NCBI GenBank assembly: GCA_013398615.1
Contig: VZSR01001479.1
Location: 18,737,122-18,801,121 of the forward strand
Length of the DNA stretch: 64,000 nt
Origin: Brachypodius melanocephalos
Taxonomy: Eukaryota; Chordata; Aves; Passeriformes; Pycnonotidae
Direction of reading: 5' to 3'
Positions 12,701 to 26,151 of this stretch are shown here, in pieces (position 1 is the stretch's first letter; every line of letters begins with the position of its first letter). Both the position numbers and the translations under genes were made by a program. The notes beneath the pieces are model-generated. The model ran no database searches. It saw nothing but the letters and a program-made list of their open reading frames with translations, and was not told the origin of the DNA.

Positions 12701-15700
12701 CCCTTTACAGAGAATTTGCAGTTTATGTCACAATTCAGTGTACAATGTATACTAATAAAAAACCAACAAAAAGTAACATGACTCGTATGCTACAGTCCAG
12801 TTCCTCCCTGCCATTTATAAAAAACACAGGGAGTGAGGTGGGATGGAAAGACTTCTGGGTTGGGATAAATGGCCTTGAAACTACATACCATCATCAGTCT
12901 TTTTTCCACCCCTGCCATTCTACATAATTCAATGCATATTGTCAGGACTCTGAGTGTAAAGGGACAGTGAAGAGATACTTTAACAGGGCAGAAGTGTTCA
13001 GAGATTCTGTTTTATTACATGATTCTTCATCAGAATAAGAGTCCATGGAGTTTGACCATCAGTAGTAAAACAGAGAACTGTCCATAGCATACTCACTCAC
13101 TCTGTGATTCTCCCATATGACAAGAAAGTTGCATTTGGCTTCCTGATCTCCCCCAGCTGTCTGTGCATGGTATAGCTGATATGCAAAGAATCTAACACAG
13201 AATCTAGCTCAGGTCTGTGTTCTTCACTATAATCTCATGCACGCCCAGCAGAGCTAGGCAGGTAAGTGGACAGATAGTTCCACTACATCAGTTCAGGAAA
13301 CCAAGAATGAAATCTGGTCTTTCCTGAAAACTGTCTTCACATGCTACCAGCAATTAATTGTTGGACCAAATTAATATTTTTTGTATTTCACTTACTCTGT
13401 GTAACTTGGGTCCCTATAAAGAACACAATTTTTCTTGTTCTCAACACTGAATGATATTTTTAGATCACTCAGATACATGTTGGCCCTACAGAGAACAGAC
13501 AGCACTTGTCTGTTGACATTGAACTTTAAAAGACTTTTGCTTGGCAGAATTAAGGCATAGTGGTGGGTCAGTGAGAAGAATTTGGAAGAAGAGGTGTGGT
13601 TCACTTACCACTCCCTAAAATGCCCAAACCGCCTCGCAGAAGAAGGATTTGTTTTGAGAGCTACAAAAAGGAAGGAGGCTCATTGGCATGTTACACCTTT
13701 GTTGATTTTCCAGATAGTCTTCCTGTGCCTTTCTAAGAACTTCATTTGGCAGCAGCTTATACATTCAAGGGTGTTTATGCTGCCAGCAATACAGCCTCTG
13801 GCATCACCCTGCTCTTGCATCACCGAACATTCTGAACCTCCTGTTCCCAAGTATCTGGAAGTGAAAAAAAAAAACTTTGAAAATATAAAGGCCAAGTATG
13901 CACTGATGTGAAATGCTGACTTTAGGAAGCAGTCACAAGGAATGGTTGGGGGTTTTTTTTAGTTTTGAAACCAGTGGGATCAGGGCCTTTCCCTGAAACC
14001 AAAAGTGGTAGGACCATCGGTCTTCAGGCCAAGAGAAAGAGCTGCTTTTACAGGCCATACTGGAAAAAGCTCCTATAACAGAGTCTGGTCTGTGGAGGAA
14101 TGGATCAAATAACAGAATTCCCCCCAGCAGTAGCTTTCAATTTCCATTTCACAATTTTATTTTGCAAGTAGCCTCATGGCTGACTAAGTCTCTGAACTAC
14201 TAGCAGAGACTAATAAAGGTTAGCTGAAAGGCCTCAAATTTGCAGTAAATTGGCATCATCCACACTTGCCACTTGATAATCCCCAATTCAATGATTTTAT
14301 TGTTTGAGAGACAAGATTGAGCACCAACAACCAAAACACTGTGAAAGTCAGGTGAGTAACTAGAAGTAAACAATTCACCTTCATGCTCTTCTGTTTTAGG
14401 TTTTCCTTCCTTGTATATAAACATAAGTATCTTAAAAGCATTGCAAAGGTTATTTATAATTAGAGAAATGTTTGAACTGATCTCCCTTTCCACCTTCTGC
14501 CTGTTTTCACTTCCACTCACCAAGTGCACGTTTCAAGTCATCTTATGAATTGTACATTTTATGAAGTTTTGGTTGAATGATACTATACCTATCAAAGTTT
14601 TTCAATGGTCCCTTCAGCTACAGCTTGTGCAACTCTTAATTTCAATGTGTTCATCTTCCTACAGACCTACAGGAAAGAGAGGCACAATTATGTCCCAATT
14701 ATGGTTAAGTCCCTGAGGAACTCAAAAGACTAAGGCTTGTCCCACACTGCAAAGCTCATTCAGCGAAAGAGGGCTGCTGATGTAACTGTGTCAGCAAAAC
14801 CTCTCATGTAGATGTCTTCAAACTGATGCAACCCTATATTGTCCTCATTTTTGTCACTGGATAAACAATGAAATGACCCAAGGCTGGGAAAAGAAGGCAG
14901 TAAATAATGCCCAGTCCAGCTTCTAGACATGCAGATCATATTCCCCCTATCTGGTTCAGCCAATGTTGTTATGCTCCTGATCATAGAGTAATTAACTTAT
15001 TATTCCTCAACTAAAACCACACTTTTGTAGGTACTCTCTATTTCATGAATGGCCAGCATGCAAACATTTATTTTTGCTGTTCTCTTGGAGTTTGACTTCG
15101 GCTTCTATAAATGTGTCCCTTAATTGCTCACAAGAAAAACATTTTGGAAGAAGCACCTTGTGACTTTTCAAGGTCACACAAAACGTCTGTAGCAAAGCAA
15201 AGAATTGAGGCCAGGTGGTCAGTGTCCCCAGCTGGTCACCTAAGAGCATGGATTGGATGAGGCATGAGAAGCAGGACAGCCTAGAAGCACCCCAAGAAAA
15301 TCTGTGCCATCATCAGAATATAACAACCCAGAAAACTGAACACAAAATAACCCTGGGAGAAAGGATGAGCTACCTCAACCAACAGACCCCAGGGCATGCT
15401 CACACATGGTGCTGCAAGGCTAGAGACATGGCTTACTCAAAATTCCACAGGATAGCACTACCTACATTGGCATATCATGCTAAGCTATGACACCTCCTCT
15501 CCAAATGGACAGCTCTGAGGACAGAGAGAGCAAATAGTTTCCTGCAGTATCTCTGAAGATCAAGAGAAGCCTCCACACAACCAGAGTGGGGACCACACAG
15601 TGTGATTGAGACAGCAGCTGGGAGCAGAGAAGGTTCCAGCCTGGCCTCTGGGCACCCACAAAGGGCATAGTAACTTCTGATGCTTCTTACACAACAGTTG

Positions 15701-17857
15701 TAGGGCCATTTGCTGCCTGTTTGGAAAGGGTCTTAGTATACAATGAGGAAAGTTGAAAAAAAATCTTGAAGAGACTAGTCTAGCTCAGCTGGTCAAGAAC
15801 AAAGACCTTCCTAGCAGCAAATAATTTAGCATAGCCCTGACTCCTTCAGCTAAGAGGCAATTTTCATCCAAGAGCTCCTCACCAGGAATTACACCTTTTC
15901 AGCCAGCTCTCTGCAGTTCCTACTGATTTGGTCTAATGAAAGTGACTCCTAACCAATACTGGTTTAGTAAAGTTCCCACCAGATCAAAACTGACCTCAGT
16001 TGGCTCCTGTCATTTCCAAAAAGCTCCTGCTGATTTGGCTGACTGACTGAGCTCCAGGAAAATTGTGTGTAAGCCTTGCATTTGCAGAGGGTAAATTCTC
16101 CCCTCCTGGAACACAGAGGAGACAGGAACAAAGCCAACAGGAACAAACAGAGTCAACTTGTCTGGATGAAAACGTTTGCAGGAACCCTTGCTCTAAGGCT
16201 ACTGCCTCTGAGCTGGACACCAAGACATCCTGGGCACCCCATACCACAGAGACACAAACCTTTCCAGCCCCTGACCACATTCTTTCTAGCTCTATTTGAT
16301 TGTCCCAGGCCTGGACATTGGCACAACTTCATGCTGCAGCCACTTGCAGCAAGAACTATCTTTACTAAGAGTTCTCTCATCTAGCAAGGGATCAAAAGAT
16401 TAGGCCCAAAACAGACACTCAAAAGCAGCCTGTACTCTGAAGATGAGCCCAACAGGACTTTCAGGCACTTTCCTCACCCCTCTCAAACACTTGGCAGAAC
16501 TGTGATTCAAAATTATTGCTTTAATTAGCGGCTTACAGCTAGTTAAGCATCTGACTTCCATGCATGGCCCACCTGGCAAGGCAGGCACACCTCCCCCAAA
16601 CCCAAGTCAGGCCCATAACATTTGCAGGCTGTGTGGGCTGCTCTGTTTCAGGGCCGTGGAGCCTGTCGTGTTCCCCTCCAGCTGCAGCGTCGGCAGCGTC
16701 ATGCTGACAGGTTCAAGCCATGCAGAGATGGTTGTTTTTATAACCCACTCTCTTTTAACAAAACTTTCCCAAGCTTATTCCTCTACATTATAGTTAAGAT
16801 CACCTGCTGCTCAAGGGGATTCAGATTCTTAAAGGAAAACTGCAAAAAAAACCCCAAAACCTGGAAAAACTGAGACATAATGGCACCCGAGAAAGAAGAA
16901 AGCACCTCAACACTAACCAGTTAATCCAAATACTGAGCGTTGCTAACATCTCTCATTCCTGACTGGCAACTCCCCTCCTCTCTCTCTTGTTCCCTGGTGT
17001 CACCACAAGAAGCTCTACTGATCTGCAGCTCTCCCTACTGGGACCACAACATATTTCCCAATAGTTGTCTTTGAGCCTTGATCAATAGCCAGTGTGACAA
17101 TGACATGCTGGTCTACTCACAAATTAATCACAGCTCAGCTCTGGGATCCCACAACCCATCTCTGCTGCACACCTTGGCCTTTGCTCATGACATCCCAACT
17201 GTTCTTGTCCCTCATTCACAGCACAGCTCTTTCCATACACTTCAGTCCGAATTCACCACCTTCTTTAGCCCATACAGACATAAACCAGCAGATGTGGAAC
17301 ATGTGAGTTGCTCTGCTGTATCAGTCCCAAGGTCTCCATAGTTCCGTATTTTACCTTCTGAAAAAGTTAGCAGATAGAGAGGGGAGAGTTTAAAATCCAC
17401 TTAGTAGCCTGTCTACCATCTAAATTTGAACTGACATTACCTTAAAAGCTGAAACATCATGTTTATTCTGGCTTTCAATTATGTTGCTAATAACTACAGT
17501 GATTCTCCACATACTTGCCATTCACACACTGCCCAACCAAGTAAACAGTAATAGTATAAGTGTACTGAGTAGTGCTACTCAGGTCTTTTCCTAAACTAAT
17601 AGAGTTAAATTAGAGCAATTCAAGATGTCTGAACAAATGAGTTTTCTCTCAAATCATGCACTGTCTCCTGGCATTCTACAGGGAACTCCATTTGCCATGG
17701 AGCTTCCTCTTCAGTAAGTTTATCTGGGTCTCTCTGAACTCCTCTCTAGTCTTGATTAACCTAAATCTGGCTAGTGCTTACATAGTAATATTTAAAGCTC
17801 ACGCAGTGCAAATGAAAAAAACATGCTATAAAAGGATTCAAAACAATACCATTTGGG

Positions 17858-17878
17858 TTTGTTTTGTTTTGTTTTTTT
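17858..17878. repeat. (GTTTT)n simple repeat
   Basis: Three GTTTT units followed by a T run. No target-site duplication or transposon body is visible beside it. Confidence 0.8.
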
Positions 17879-19844
17879 AAATTTTGGTACTGGAATTCAT
17901 GCTATTGAATCCACAGCCCTGGAGACCAAAGTCCCCTTCTTAACTCAAAAGGAGCTGTACAGGCAAGACAAGATTCTTCACTGTGTGCTGGAGAATTGAC
18001 TTCTACGCTCCCTAGTGAGTTTAGACTCTGACTAACATTTAGTCCACAACTTTTTTGATTAAACAGTCAGTAAGTGCAATGAAAGCCCTAGGCCTTTTAG
18101 AGAAAGGGATATTCTTGCTCACTAGGAACTGGACTACAAAAACCCCAGCTTATTTCACACATGTACAGCCAAAGGGCTGTCAAATGGAAACAGCTTATTG
18201 TGAAATGTTTTTGTCATGAGAATGAATATTCAGTCAAGAACAAAACAAAACCTACCAGCCTCTCTGACTTTAAAAACAAAAAGCTCTCTGACCAAGGGTT
18301 TTAAAGCTGTTCATCACCCTCAGCTGGCCTGAGATCCAGGATCCAACAAAGTTCAAGAGCTGCTGCCCAGTAGGACAGAGAATGAGATCCCAAACAGGTG
18401 TGGACCAGGTGTGAAAAAGTAGAAGGTTAACACACCCCATCCATCACTGGACCGCACATCTGTAAAAACGGAAATAAATATTAACTCAAGTCACTATCTT
18501 GTCTGGAGATGAGCAAAATTCCCCCCGCCCCGTGGTAACTACAGAATATCATGTGGTAAGGACTGCAGCTGAGCTGATTTACTGCTAAACTGTGCTTGTA
18601 TGTTTGCAGGAGCCTCTTGTTCCCTTGCTGCTGAATTGCTTCTTCTTAATACAAGAGACAGAGTTCTAGTGCTCTTCTGAATATCTCTCTGGTTCATTTT
18701 TCCAGTTGCAAAGAAAACGGTTTGAAGTTTGATTGTCTTGCCAGACTCATAAAAAGAAACTATCAAGTGCTAGCCAAATTGTGAAGAACAGCATGTTTTA
18801 TGAAAACCCAATTAAACTATGACCATCAGTGTCTCACTTTCATCTTTGCAGAGCACTGCCTCAGCTTTCTTGTTGCACGCCAAACTCATATCTTCTCTGA
18901 TGCACTCAGTGAGATTACAGTTAATCGTTTTGTTTTGTTGTTTGGGGAAACACACACACACAGAGTCTTTGTTTATATACTAGATCTGCAGGGTACCAGA
19001 AACAAGTATCTTTGGGGCCAGGGGGAGGTTTATTTCCAAGTATTGGATGTCAAAATGAGAATTGGTTGTCGTTATCACTCACACAAACAGGCACAGAATG
19101 TCTTTCACAAAAACAAAGTGACAGACATTAAATGAACAGCACCACACTGCAATACACTTTGGGAATCCTCATCAGTGGAACAGCTCTTTGAGCTGCACAA
19201 CATGACCCGTGTAGACTCTACAGTCCAATGTACCAGGACATTAGGAAAGTGCCATAAAAGTACTCTTTTGGAAATGCCCTTTTCCCTTATCTGTCTCTGA
19301 AAAGGTCAGGCATCCAGCCATCCATCCTGGAAGACAAAGGGAAATGCAAGATCATATTGTGTGTTCACCTGATGGCAAGGAGGGTATCATTATGGTTTTC
19401 CAGCAGCCTCCAAGTGTCTTCCAAGTCAATGATTAATAAAGAATTCACTAAAAATGCAACACAACAGATTGCAAAGCAGAAAGCACATACAGTTAGGGAT
19501 GAAGTAAAACTGATTATAAGGGACCACCAATCATCACTCGAGCTGATCTAACCTATTTTCCAACATACCAGTCCAGAAAGCAGGCTTGATGATGATTGAA
19601 ATAAAAGAGAGATGTCCTACTGTCTTGCACTGTTATCACTCTTCTATTGTCTTCTCTTTAAAAGACTGTCTAATAGGATGGTCTCCTATTGTTTACTGCT
19701 CAGTACAATTTTGATGCTAAGTGATGAAAATGCATTGAGAAGAGCATTCCCTGCTTTTATTTGTTGCAATATTTGAGGCTTTTCAATACTGGAAATTTTT
19801 TTAAAAAATTAATTCATCAATGCTGAACAATACTGGAAAATTAA

Positions 19845-19847
19845 AAT

Positions 19848-19878
<31 letters not shown>

Positions 19879-19890
19879 ACAAAAAAAACC
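19845..19890. repeat. (AAAAC)n / (CAAAAA)n simple repeat
   Basis: A-rich tract of AAAAC units expanding to AAAAAC units. It could be an old poly(A)-derived microsatellite. The flanks show no element I recognise. Confidence 0.85.
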
Positions 19891-21300
19891 CACCCAGAAA
19901 AACAACCAAAAACCTAGAAAGCAAATGCATTCTTTCCAGATTTGCAGAATGCAAAGAAAAATCAAGGTTCGGATAACAGTTCTCTGTGGATTAGACAAAT
20001 CTGCTGAGACTCAGAGTGGTAGCAGATACAGGTGTGTACAAGAAGTGCCATGTTTTAAAATTTCTGTCCAGCTGGAAAACAGCAGCATCACAAAGAAATA
20101 CCACTCTGAGAACTACATCAACAGCACAGTTGGCTATGTGAGCACTCTTCTCAGAAATACTTGAAGGAGTTAGATGCCTGAAAGTCTCCAAAAGGAAAGG
20201 ACTTTGAGGCGAATCCAGCTGATACATTTGTAATATGGTGCCAGCATAATTTCCCTGAATGGCTAAAGAAAAAGGGAAGCATGAAAAGGGTCAGTTGAGA
20301 ATATATGTGCACATGGGGGAGGGGGGCAAAGAAAAGGCAAAACTAGCTGAGAACCGGCTCCATTTAAATTGCACACAGACCTCACACAAAGCACAGAGAA
20401 TTGGTCAGTAGATTGAAGCCATCTGGCTGGAGGAGCCATAAGAGTAAAACCCTGCTGGAGATCTCCCCATCACGTCCCATCATGGTCCAACATCAGAGCA
20501 CAGCACGGGCTTCCCCCACTCCAAACTTACGGAGTGAAATATGGGAAGATGAGGAAGAAGAGGATTGAAAAGTTCACCCTTATGACACAGCCCCTGCTCT
20601 TTTCACAAAGCACGTTGTCCCAAGGCCTCTCCAATAAATCTCAAGCTTTGGTGGCAACAGGAGAGAAACTGAGTCAAAGCTCTACGTGCTGCAGCCAACA
20701 GCACAGAACACTGACACCAACAGCTGGCTTCAGGCTTCTGTGACTCCCCAGTGAAGGACCACCCCAGGGCTCTCCTAAAGTGAATGAACCAGAGGACTCC
20801 AGTCTCTTCCTGCTCACCCTGGCCATTTAAAAGCATGCCTGCAGATGCAGCATTTGTTACATTGCACCCTGGAAACATCTGAAGAAGCAATATTTTTATT
20901 ATAAAAACATACAAATGTATTTTAAAACTTATAAAATGTATCTTGATTTATGTCTCAGATAAAGCCTCTGATTTCATTTAATGCAAATTAAGACTGCTTG
21001 TGTTTCAGAACACTGGTATCTGAACACTTAGCAATGCAGCGGTCTTTATGCAAGCCAACCATTACAAATTTAATGGTTTTTTATTGCCTGTTTTTCTGAA
21101 GTCCCTCCTTCACCTGGGTTGGAAAATCAAGGCACTTAACATCTGGAAAAATTAAAGCTTTGGAAGTTTGCCGGTCTGATTGCCATGGTATTGTTACAAA
21201 GTTTTTGTTCCTTATGATTCTTCCATGCAGCCCAAATATTAATTTCCAGAGATCAAATCCAGTGCAAGTGGTTCCGTTGTTTTCCATCATTTTGACTTGC

Positions 21301-21310
21301 CCATATATGG
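21301..21310. promoter_or_regulatory. Perfect CArG box (CCATATATGG)
   Basis: CCATATATGG is a self-complementary exact match to the SRF consensus CC(A/T)6GG. It lies about 4.8 kb upstream of the MRPS18A start in gene-free DNA. Function is not shown by sequence alone. Confidence 0.4.
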
Positions 21311-23377
21311 AACATTCTCAAAGCATTAGAAGTCAACAGTATTTTTTAAACACTGAGAAGCTCAGAACTTAGCATTTCTATATCAGAAGTAATTTTGAGC
21401 GATCCTAAAGTTTTCTCCCTCTAATAAACGCCATCACTGAGGTATTCTAGTTGGTGTCAGCAATGCCAGAGATACTGGGTATAAGAACAGTAGCAGAGAA
21501 TATGTATAAGGAGTGTGGTGGGGGGAGAAACAGAACTGAAATGCTCTTGCAAAAGGAAGTTGGATTAATTTTCCCACTGGATTTTTCTTGTTTACACTTA
21601 GCTTGAAATCTTGGAAGGAAACGTAACAAAATTATTCCTTGGTTATTTTACTTTGAAAAATAGCCATATCCACTGGGAAAATATGAAAACCTTAAAAATA
21701 TAAACAAGTTATATTCAAGTGAGTCACTCATTCTTCTACCCAAGTGCCATCTCTCTCTGCTCTCTTTGCAGCATTTTCCTTCTTACCATCTCCAGCCACC
21801 TTTTCATGTCCCTTCACACTTCCAACTATAATTTTTTATCCCAATGTCATTCTCCTCCACCCTCTAAACTCAGTTTCAGGAGCTAGCTGTCACTTTTTCA
21901 TGGATGCAGGCATTTGGGGTACACATTGGGTTGTGGTGTGGAATGGCCTGGCCTTTTCTGCTGACAAGATGTGGCCACCCTTGGCCAGACATCTGATTCA
22001 CATGTGATGAACCCTGCAGGAGCCTCCATGCCCTAAAGGACTCATAACCCCGGACGATCTTCAAGGACATTCCTGTAGCTTAGTGGTTGACTAGGATGAA
22101 CTGTATTTTGATGCAGGATGATTGTTATTCTCTTCCCTTCTTGAGACTTATGACGGTTTTTGTCACGTTTGTCTTTTATAATGAGAATTTTGAGTTTTCC
22201 AGGCTTTTGTTTATGTAACTATAAAATATTATAGTAATATGTGCTTTCTAAGTATGGACAAGCCAACAGGATAAACCTGTGAATCTGTGTCTCTCTCATT
22301 ATAGCTGAGTATCCCCAGAACAGTTCTTAGGATCTGTAACATATGTAATGTATGTACATGTCTAACAAGATTTTGAAGAGCTCACTATTTTTCCTCACTT
22401 AAAATCTTGGATGATTAATTGTTGGATTTGAACACATTTCTTCTGCTTTTGATCACCCAACGTCAAATTATAGACTTTAACATGAATTCTAGACGTTTTG
22501 CAACCTCCTTGTAACCAGATTCAGGTTTCCCAGCTTTTCAAGGAGGAAGGGCTGTTGGATGCAAAGAGAGCGCTGACCTGCACTGACCCCTTCTGGAAAG
22601 CACCAAGAATGTACCATTGGAAACAAACCTGCACTGGTCCTGGGGGTGCGTGTGGGAACTACTTGACCTAATAGCTTTTTCTATCTTGATTCCTGTGACT
22701 TTTAATCATGTTTGGTTGGAACAGCCTCGGCCTTCAGAAGCTATTTGCATGGTAAGGCTCTGGAGCAAATATACATGTCATCCATTAGCATGCAGCAGAC
22801 CAGAAAAGTTTCTTTGTAGATGGAAGCAGATACACTAATACATTGCAAGAAACAAGAAAAATAACAAAACACAGTCCATTTTCAGACAAGAACATAACAC
22901 AAATTAGGTATGAAAAGAAAAATGGAGTCTTACAGAACATCTACAGTGTGTAATCCCAAAGCAGTTCAAACAAGAGAATACAATTTCTTTGAGAACAGTC
23001 CCATAAAATCTCTGGAGGCCATGAGCAGTTAGGGCATAAGTTTCTCGACTAAAATAAGGTACTTCCTTGCTCCTGACAAGACTCACATTTGGAAGCACAG
23101 GTTTAATTTTTATGCAAAAGGAAAAGGACTGATTCTTCAACGGCCAGTGACATCCTGATCCTTGGAAACGTCCAGTTCTATCTAAACTGGATGACCCACC
23201 ACAGTGCTGACAAATCACAGACCACAGCTGAACCAGCTTACAGAAAGAAAATCACTTTCTTTTCTCTCATGTACAGGGACATAATATTCAGGGCTATATT
23301 TCTTCTTTCCTGAACACAAGGGCTTGATGAAATAAACACATTCAAAAATTATCTGCAAGAAATCAGAAATATGTCAA

Positions 23378-23395
23378 ATTTCCAAATTTGGAAAT
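23378..23395. promoter_or_regulatory. 18-bp perfect palindrome containing a CArG box
   Basis: ATTTCCAAATTTGGAAAT reads the same on both strands over 18 bp. Its core CCAAATTTGG (23382-23391) is an exact SRF consensus site. It is the second perfect CArG box within about 2.1 kb. Confidence 0.4.
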
Positions 23396-25081
23396 AGATT
23401 ATGGGCTTCAACTCAAATTGGCACATGCTTTGTTTTTCTCCTTGGGACTCGATGGTCTGCACTACTAACAGTTGTGGAAAAATTCACAAGACAAAAAAAA
23501 AATCTCAGGAGACAAATTCTCAAGCCAAGCATGCAGGTTTTTAAGAATGCAACAATCTTCCTTCTTTGCACTAAATTATTTGTCACTTAAACTCCTTTAG
23601 AGACAGCATTTATTTGAAGGTGAGGCAAGCAAGTGGAGTACTTACTGCATTTGAACTATCACCATGTCGCTGGTCTCCTTCTGCCTGACCAAAAGCCACA
23701 CTGCTGCTTTAGTATCTGCTTCAAAAGCCCCATGACATGGAGAAATTTTTGAACAGCTACTAGTCCTCCGTCTACTTAACTTTACCATGGTGAGCCTGCA
23801 TCGTGCTTATCAACTGTTGATTTCCATCCCATAAAGAGAGCCATCCATTAAGTTTTCCCAATCACAAGAGGCAACAAAGCCAGCAGAAGAAATTGCATTT
23901 ATTTTAAGTGAATAAACTCTTCTGTTAGGTTGTTTCTTCCCTTAGGATAAAACTCACTTTATAAAGAAAAAAAACCCCAACAACCAACTCGTAAAATTGT
24001 GACTTCACTACACCACTGTGCCCAGCAATGTTCCTTCTCCTCATAAGGAAATAATTCCCAGACTGGATGGCAGTAAATATTTTGTTTGGCTCTTACATTT
24101 GAGCTTTTGAACAAGTTGAAAATCACCCTGCTTCTAGAAATCATTATATAGCATAAAGCAGTGAGGGAGGAAGAGGTCTCTTCCGGCAAGCATTCTTACC
24201 CAATTTATTCTCTGAATAAGTGGGATGGCCTCACTTTCACTGCTTGGCATAAAGCACAAGAGCCTGGAGCCTGGACAGAAGCCCTGCCTTCATTCCCACT
24301 TCTTTGGAAAGTCCCAGGGTTGAGAGCTTAGACCTGCAACAGAAAGAGATTTGCAAAGTAGACTGTAACAAGAAGCAAGTGTAACACACAAGAGGAAGGA
24401 GATGGATGGACCTCCTGTGACAGGAGGATCAAATTATACTTCACAATAAATTTTATATTTGTGTTGCAGTTTACATTTTGCATCACATTTTAGATACAAA
24501 CTGAGAAAAACATACAAAACATCTTGGATGAGCACTGTTGACCACTGATGAAACAGAACAGCATTAATGTCCATCAGTGTGCGTGACTCACAAGTGATTT
24601 TAATTTACGCTGTTAGTTTTCACTTTCTGGATTTTTTTAAAAGAGTTGAAATGACAGAAAACAAACAAGCACTTGGAGAAACTCCATGAATGACCTTTGC
24701 TCTCAAGTACAGTTCAACTCAAGTACGTTCTTCCCGATGATGCAGCATTACCATCTAAGACAATTTGTTTGTTGGTATCTGAAATCCCAGTGAACTATGT
24801 GGGTCTGAGCAAGCACCTCTAGGCTACCTTCCACCAAAGGCAGGTGTAAGAAGTCAAGCAATGAGGTATGCTACAAAAGATGGTGGGAAATTGATCTCTC
24901 AGCACCCTTCAAATTGTCAAAGGCAAGCAGTATTAAAACGAAAATGGCAAGTGTTTAAACTAGACTGACTACAGGAGTTACAGCCTGGTAACACACTGCT
25001 TCAGATTGTCACCTGATGAAAAGCACAAAGCACGGCAGGAACAGACAGGAACCTCAGGATCCCTGGAACATACAGATGTGA

Positions 25082-25132
25082 CACTGGTGATTTGAAACAA
25101 ACCCCTTCAAACCACTGGTGATCTGAAACAAA
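25082..25132. repeat. Tandem duplication of about 20 bp (two copies, spaced)
   Basis: CACTGGTGATTTGAAACAAA at 25082-25101 recurs as CACTGGTGATCTGAAACAAA at 25113-25132 with one mismatch, separated by 11 bp. A local duplication just upstream of the CR1 fragment. Confidence 0.8.
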
Positions 25133-25299
25133 GCCCACAGCTGGCCTGAAACCGTCCTTGATGCGGGAGGCACTCCAGAGCCCATCCATATAGTTGAAGT
25201 AAAGCTGCCTCTCAGCCTTCCCCCACTGAAGAGCTGGGAGATTCAGGGGCTGTGGCAGGAGTGGAGCTCAGGTTTCTGCAACACAAAGGCACCACTACC

Positions 25300-25925
25300 T
25301 CTCCATCCTCCTAAACATAAGCCAGCATGTGCCCAGGGGGCCAAGGCAGCCGATGGCATCCTGGCCTGTGTCAGCAATGGTGTGGCCAGCAGGAGCAGGG
25401 CAGGGATTGTCCCCTTGTACTCGGCACTGCTGAGGCCACACCTCAAATGCAGTGTCCAGTTCTGGGCCCCTCACTCCAAGGACATTGAGGTGCTAGAGCG
25501 TGTCCAGAGAAGGGCAATGAAGCTAATGAAGGGTCCGGAGCTCAAGTCCTACAAGGAATGGCTGAGGGAGCTGAGGGTGTTTGGGCTGGAGGAAGCTCAG
25601 GGGAGAGCTTGACACTCTCTTCATCTCCCGAAAGGAGGCTGTAGCCAGGCCCGGATCGGCCTCTTCTCCCCGGCAACCAGCGCCAGGAGAAGAGCACACA
25701 GCTTCAGGCTGTGCCAGGGGAGGTTCAGGCTGGACATCAGAAAGGGTAATTAGACATTGGAAGGTGCCACCCGGGGAGGTGGTGGACTCACCACCCCTGG
25801 AGGTGTTCAGGGAAAGACTGGACGTGGCACTCAGTGCCACTCTCTAGTTCCTACGGTGGTGTTCAGTCACAGGTTGGACTCGATGACCTCAAGAGTTTTT
25901 TTCCAACCTAGCTGAATCTGTGATG
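25300..25925 (+). mobile_element. CR1 LINE, 3' fragment, sense, just upstream of MRPS18A
   Basis: The fragment encodes the C-terminal end of the CR1 ORF2 polyprotein. Frame one has IVPLYSALLRPHLKCSVQFW, then LERVQRRAMKLMKG and ELRVFGLEEAQ. After a frameshift near 25585-25610 come WTSERVIRHWKVPPGEVV and SPPLEVFRERLDVAL, and a stop near 25845. A typical avian CR1 3' UTR follows (GTTGGACTCGATGACCTCA, TTTTCCAACCT, then a degenerate TGAATCTGTGAT terminal octamer). The reverse transcriptase part is missing, which is the usual 5' truncation. The frameshift and missing segments show it is dead. Confidence 0.9.
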
Positions 25926-25984
25926 CCAGGAAAACCCAAGCCCAGTACGAACCACACTAAACCCATAGGAAACAAACGAAAACA

Positions 25985-26143
25985 ATGAGGCGGACCAGCC
26001 CGCGGACAAAACGCCGCGGACGCCGCCACGTCCCCGTTCTGCCCCTCAAGCGCCAGGGCGAGGGGGACGCGCCCCGAAATGGCGGCGGCAGCACCGCCCC
26101 CCGCCGGCGGAAGCGGCGTGACGGCAGCACCGCCCCCGGCAAG
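25985..26143 (+). other. In-frame open upstream extension of MRPS18A exon 1
   Basis: From an ATG at 25985, 53 codons run without a stop into the chosen MRPS18A start. The extension is extremely Arg-rich (RRTSPRTKRRGRR, then RRRKRRDG). It could be 5' UTR that is open by chance because of its high GC content, or an alternative N-terminal extension. I favour 5' UTR or promoter DNA because mammalian MRPS18A starts at the equivalent of 26144. Confidence 0.4.
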
Positions 26144-26151
26144 ATGGCGGC
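26140..26151 (+). promoter_or_regulatory. YY1-type element overlapping the MRPS18A start codon
   Basis: GCAAGATGGCGG matches the known YY1 consensus AA(G/N)ATGGCGGC and includes the initiation codon. A second match, GAAATGGCGGC, lies at 26076-26086. YY1 sites at the first ATG are a known feature of many nuclear genes for mitochondrial and ribosomal proteins. Binding is inferred from sequence only. Confidence 0.55.

Larger units (their letters stand above)
12701..25299. other. Gene-free left flank, part 2
   Basis: AT-rich noncoding DNA with no recognisable exon or transposon. It holds the simple repeats at 17858-17878 and 19845-19890, the CArG boxes at 21301 and 23382, and a short tandem duplication at 25082-25132. 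ORFs are all under about 115 codons and resemble no family I know. Confidence 0.6.

Noticed and set aside
1..25299. VEGFA exons
   Set aside because: Expected nearby from synteny, but none of the characteristic VEGF cystine-knot segments could be found on either strand; the gene must lie outside the window.
25382..25847. Two overlapping + strand ORFs upstream of MRPS18A as host genes
   Set aside because: Both are frames of the CR1 ORF2 C-terminus (YSALLRPHLK, VIRHWKVPPGEV) separated by a frameshift.
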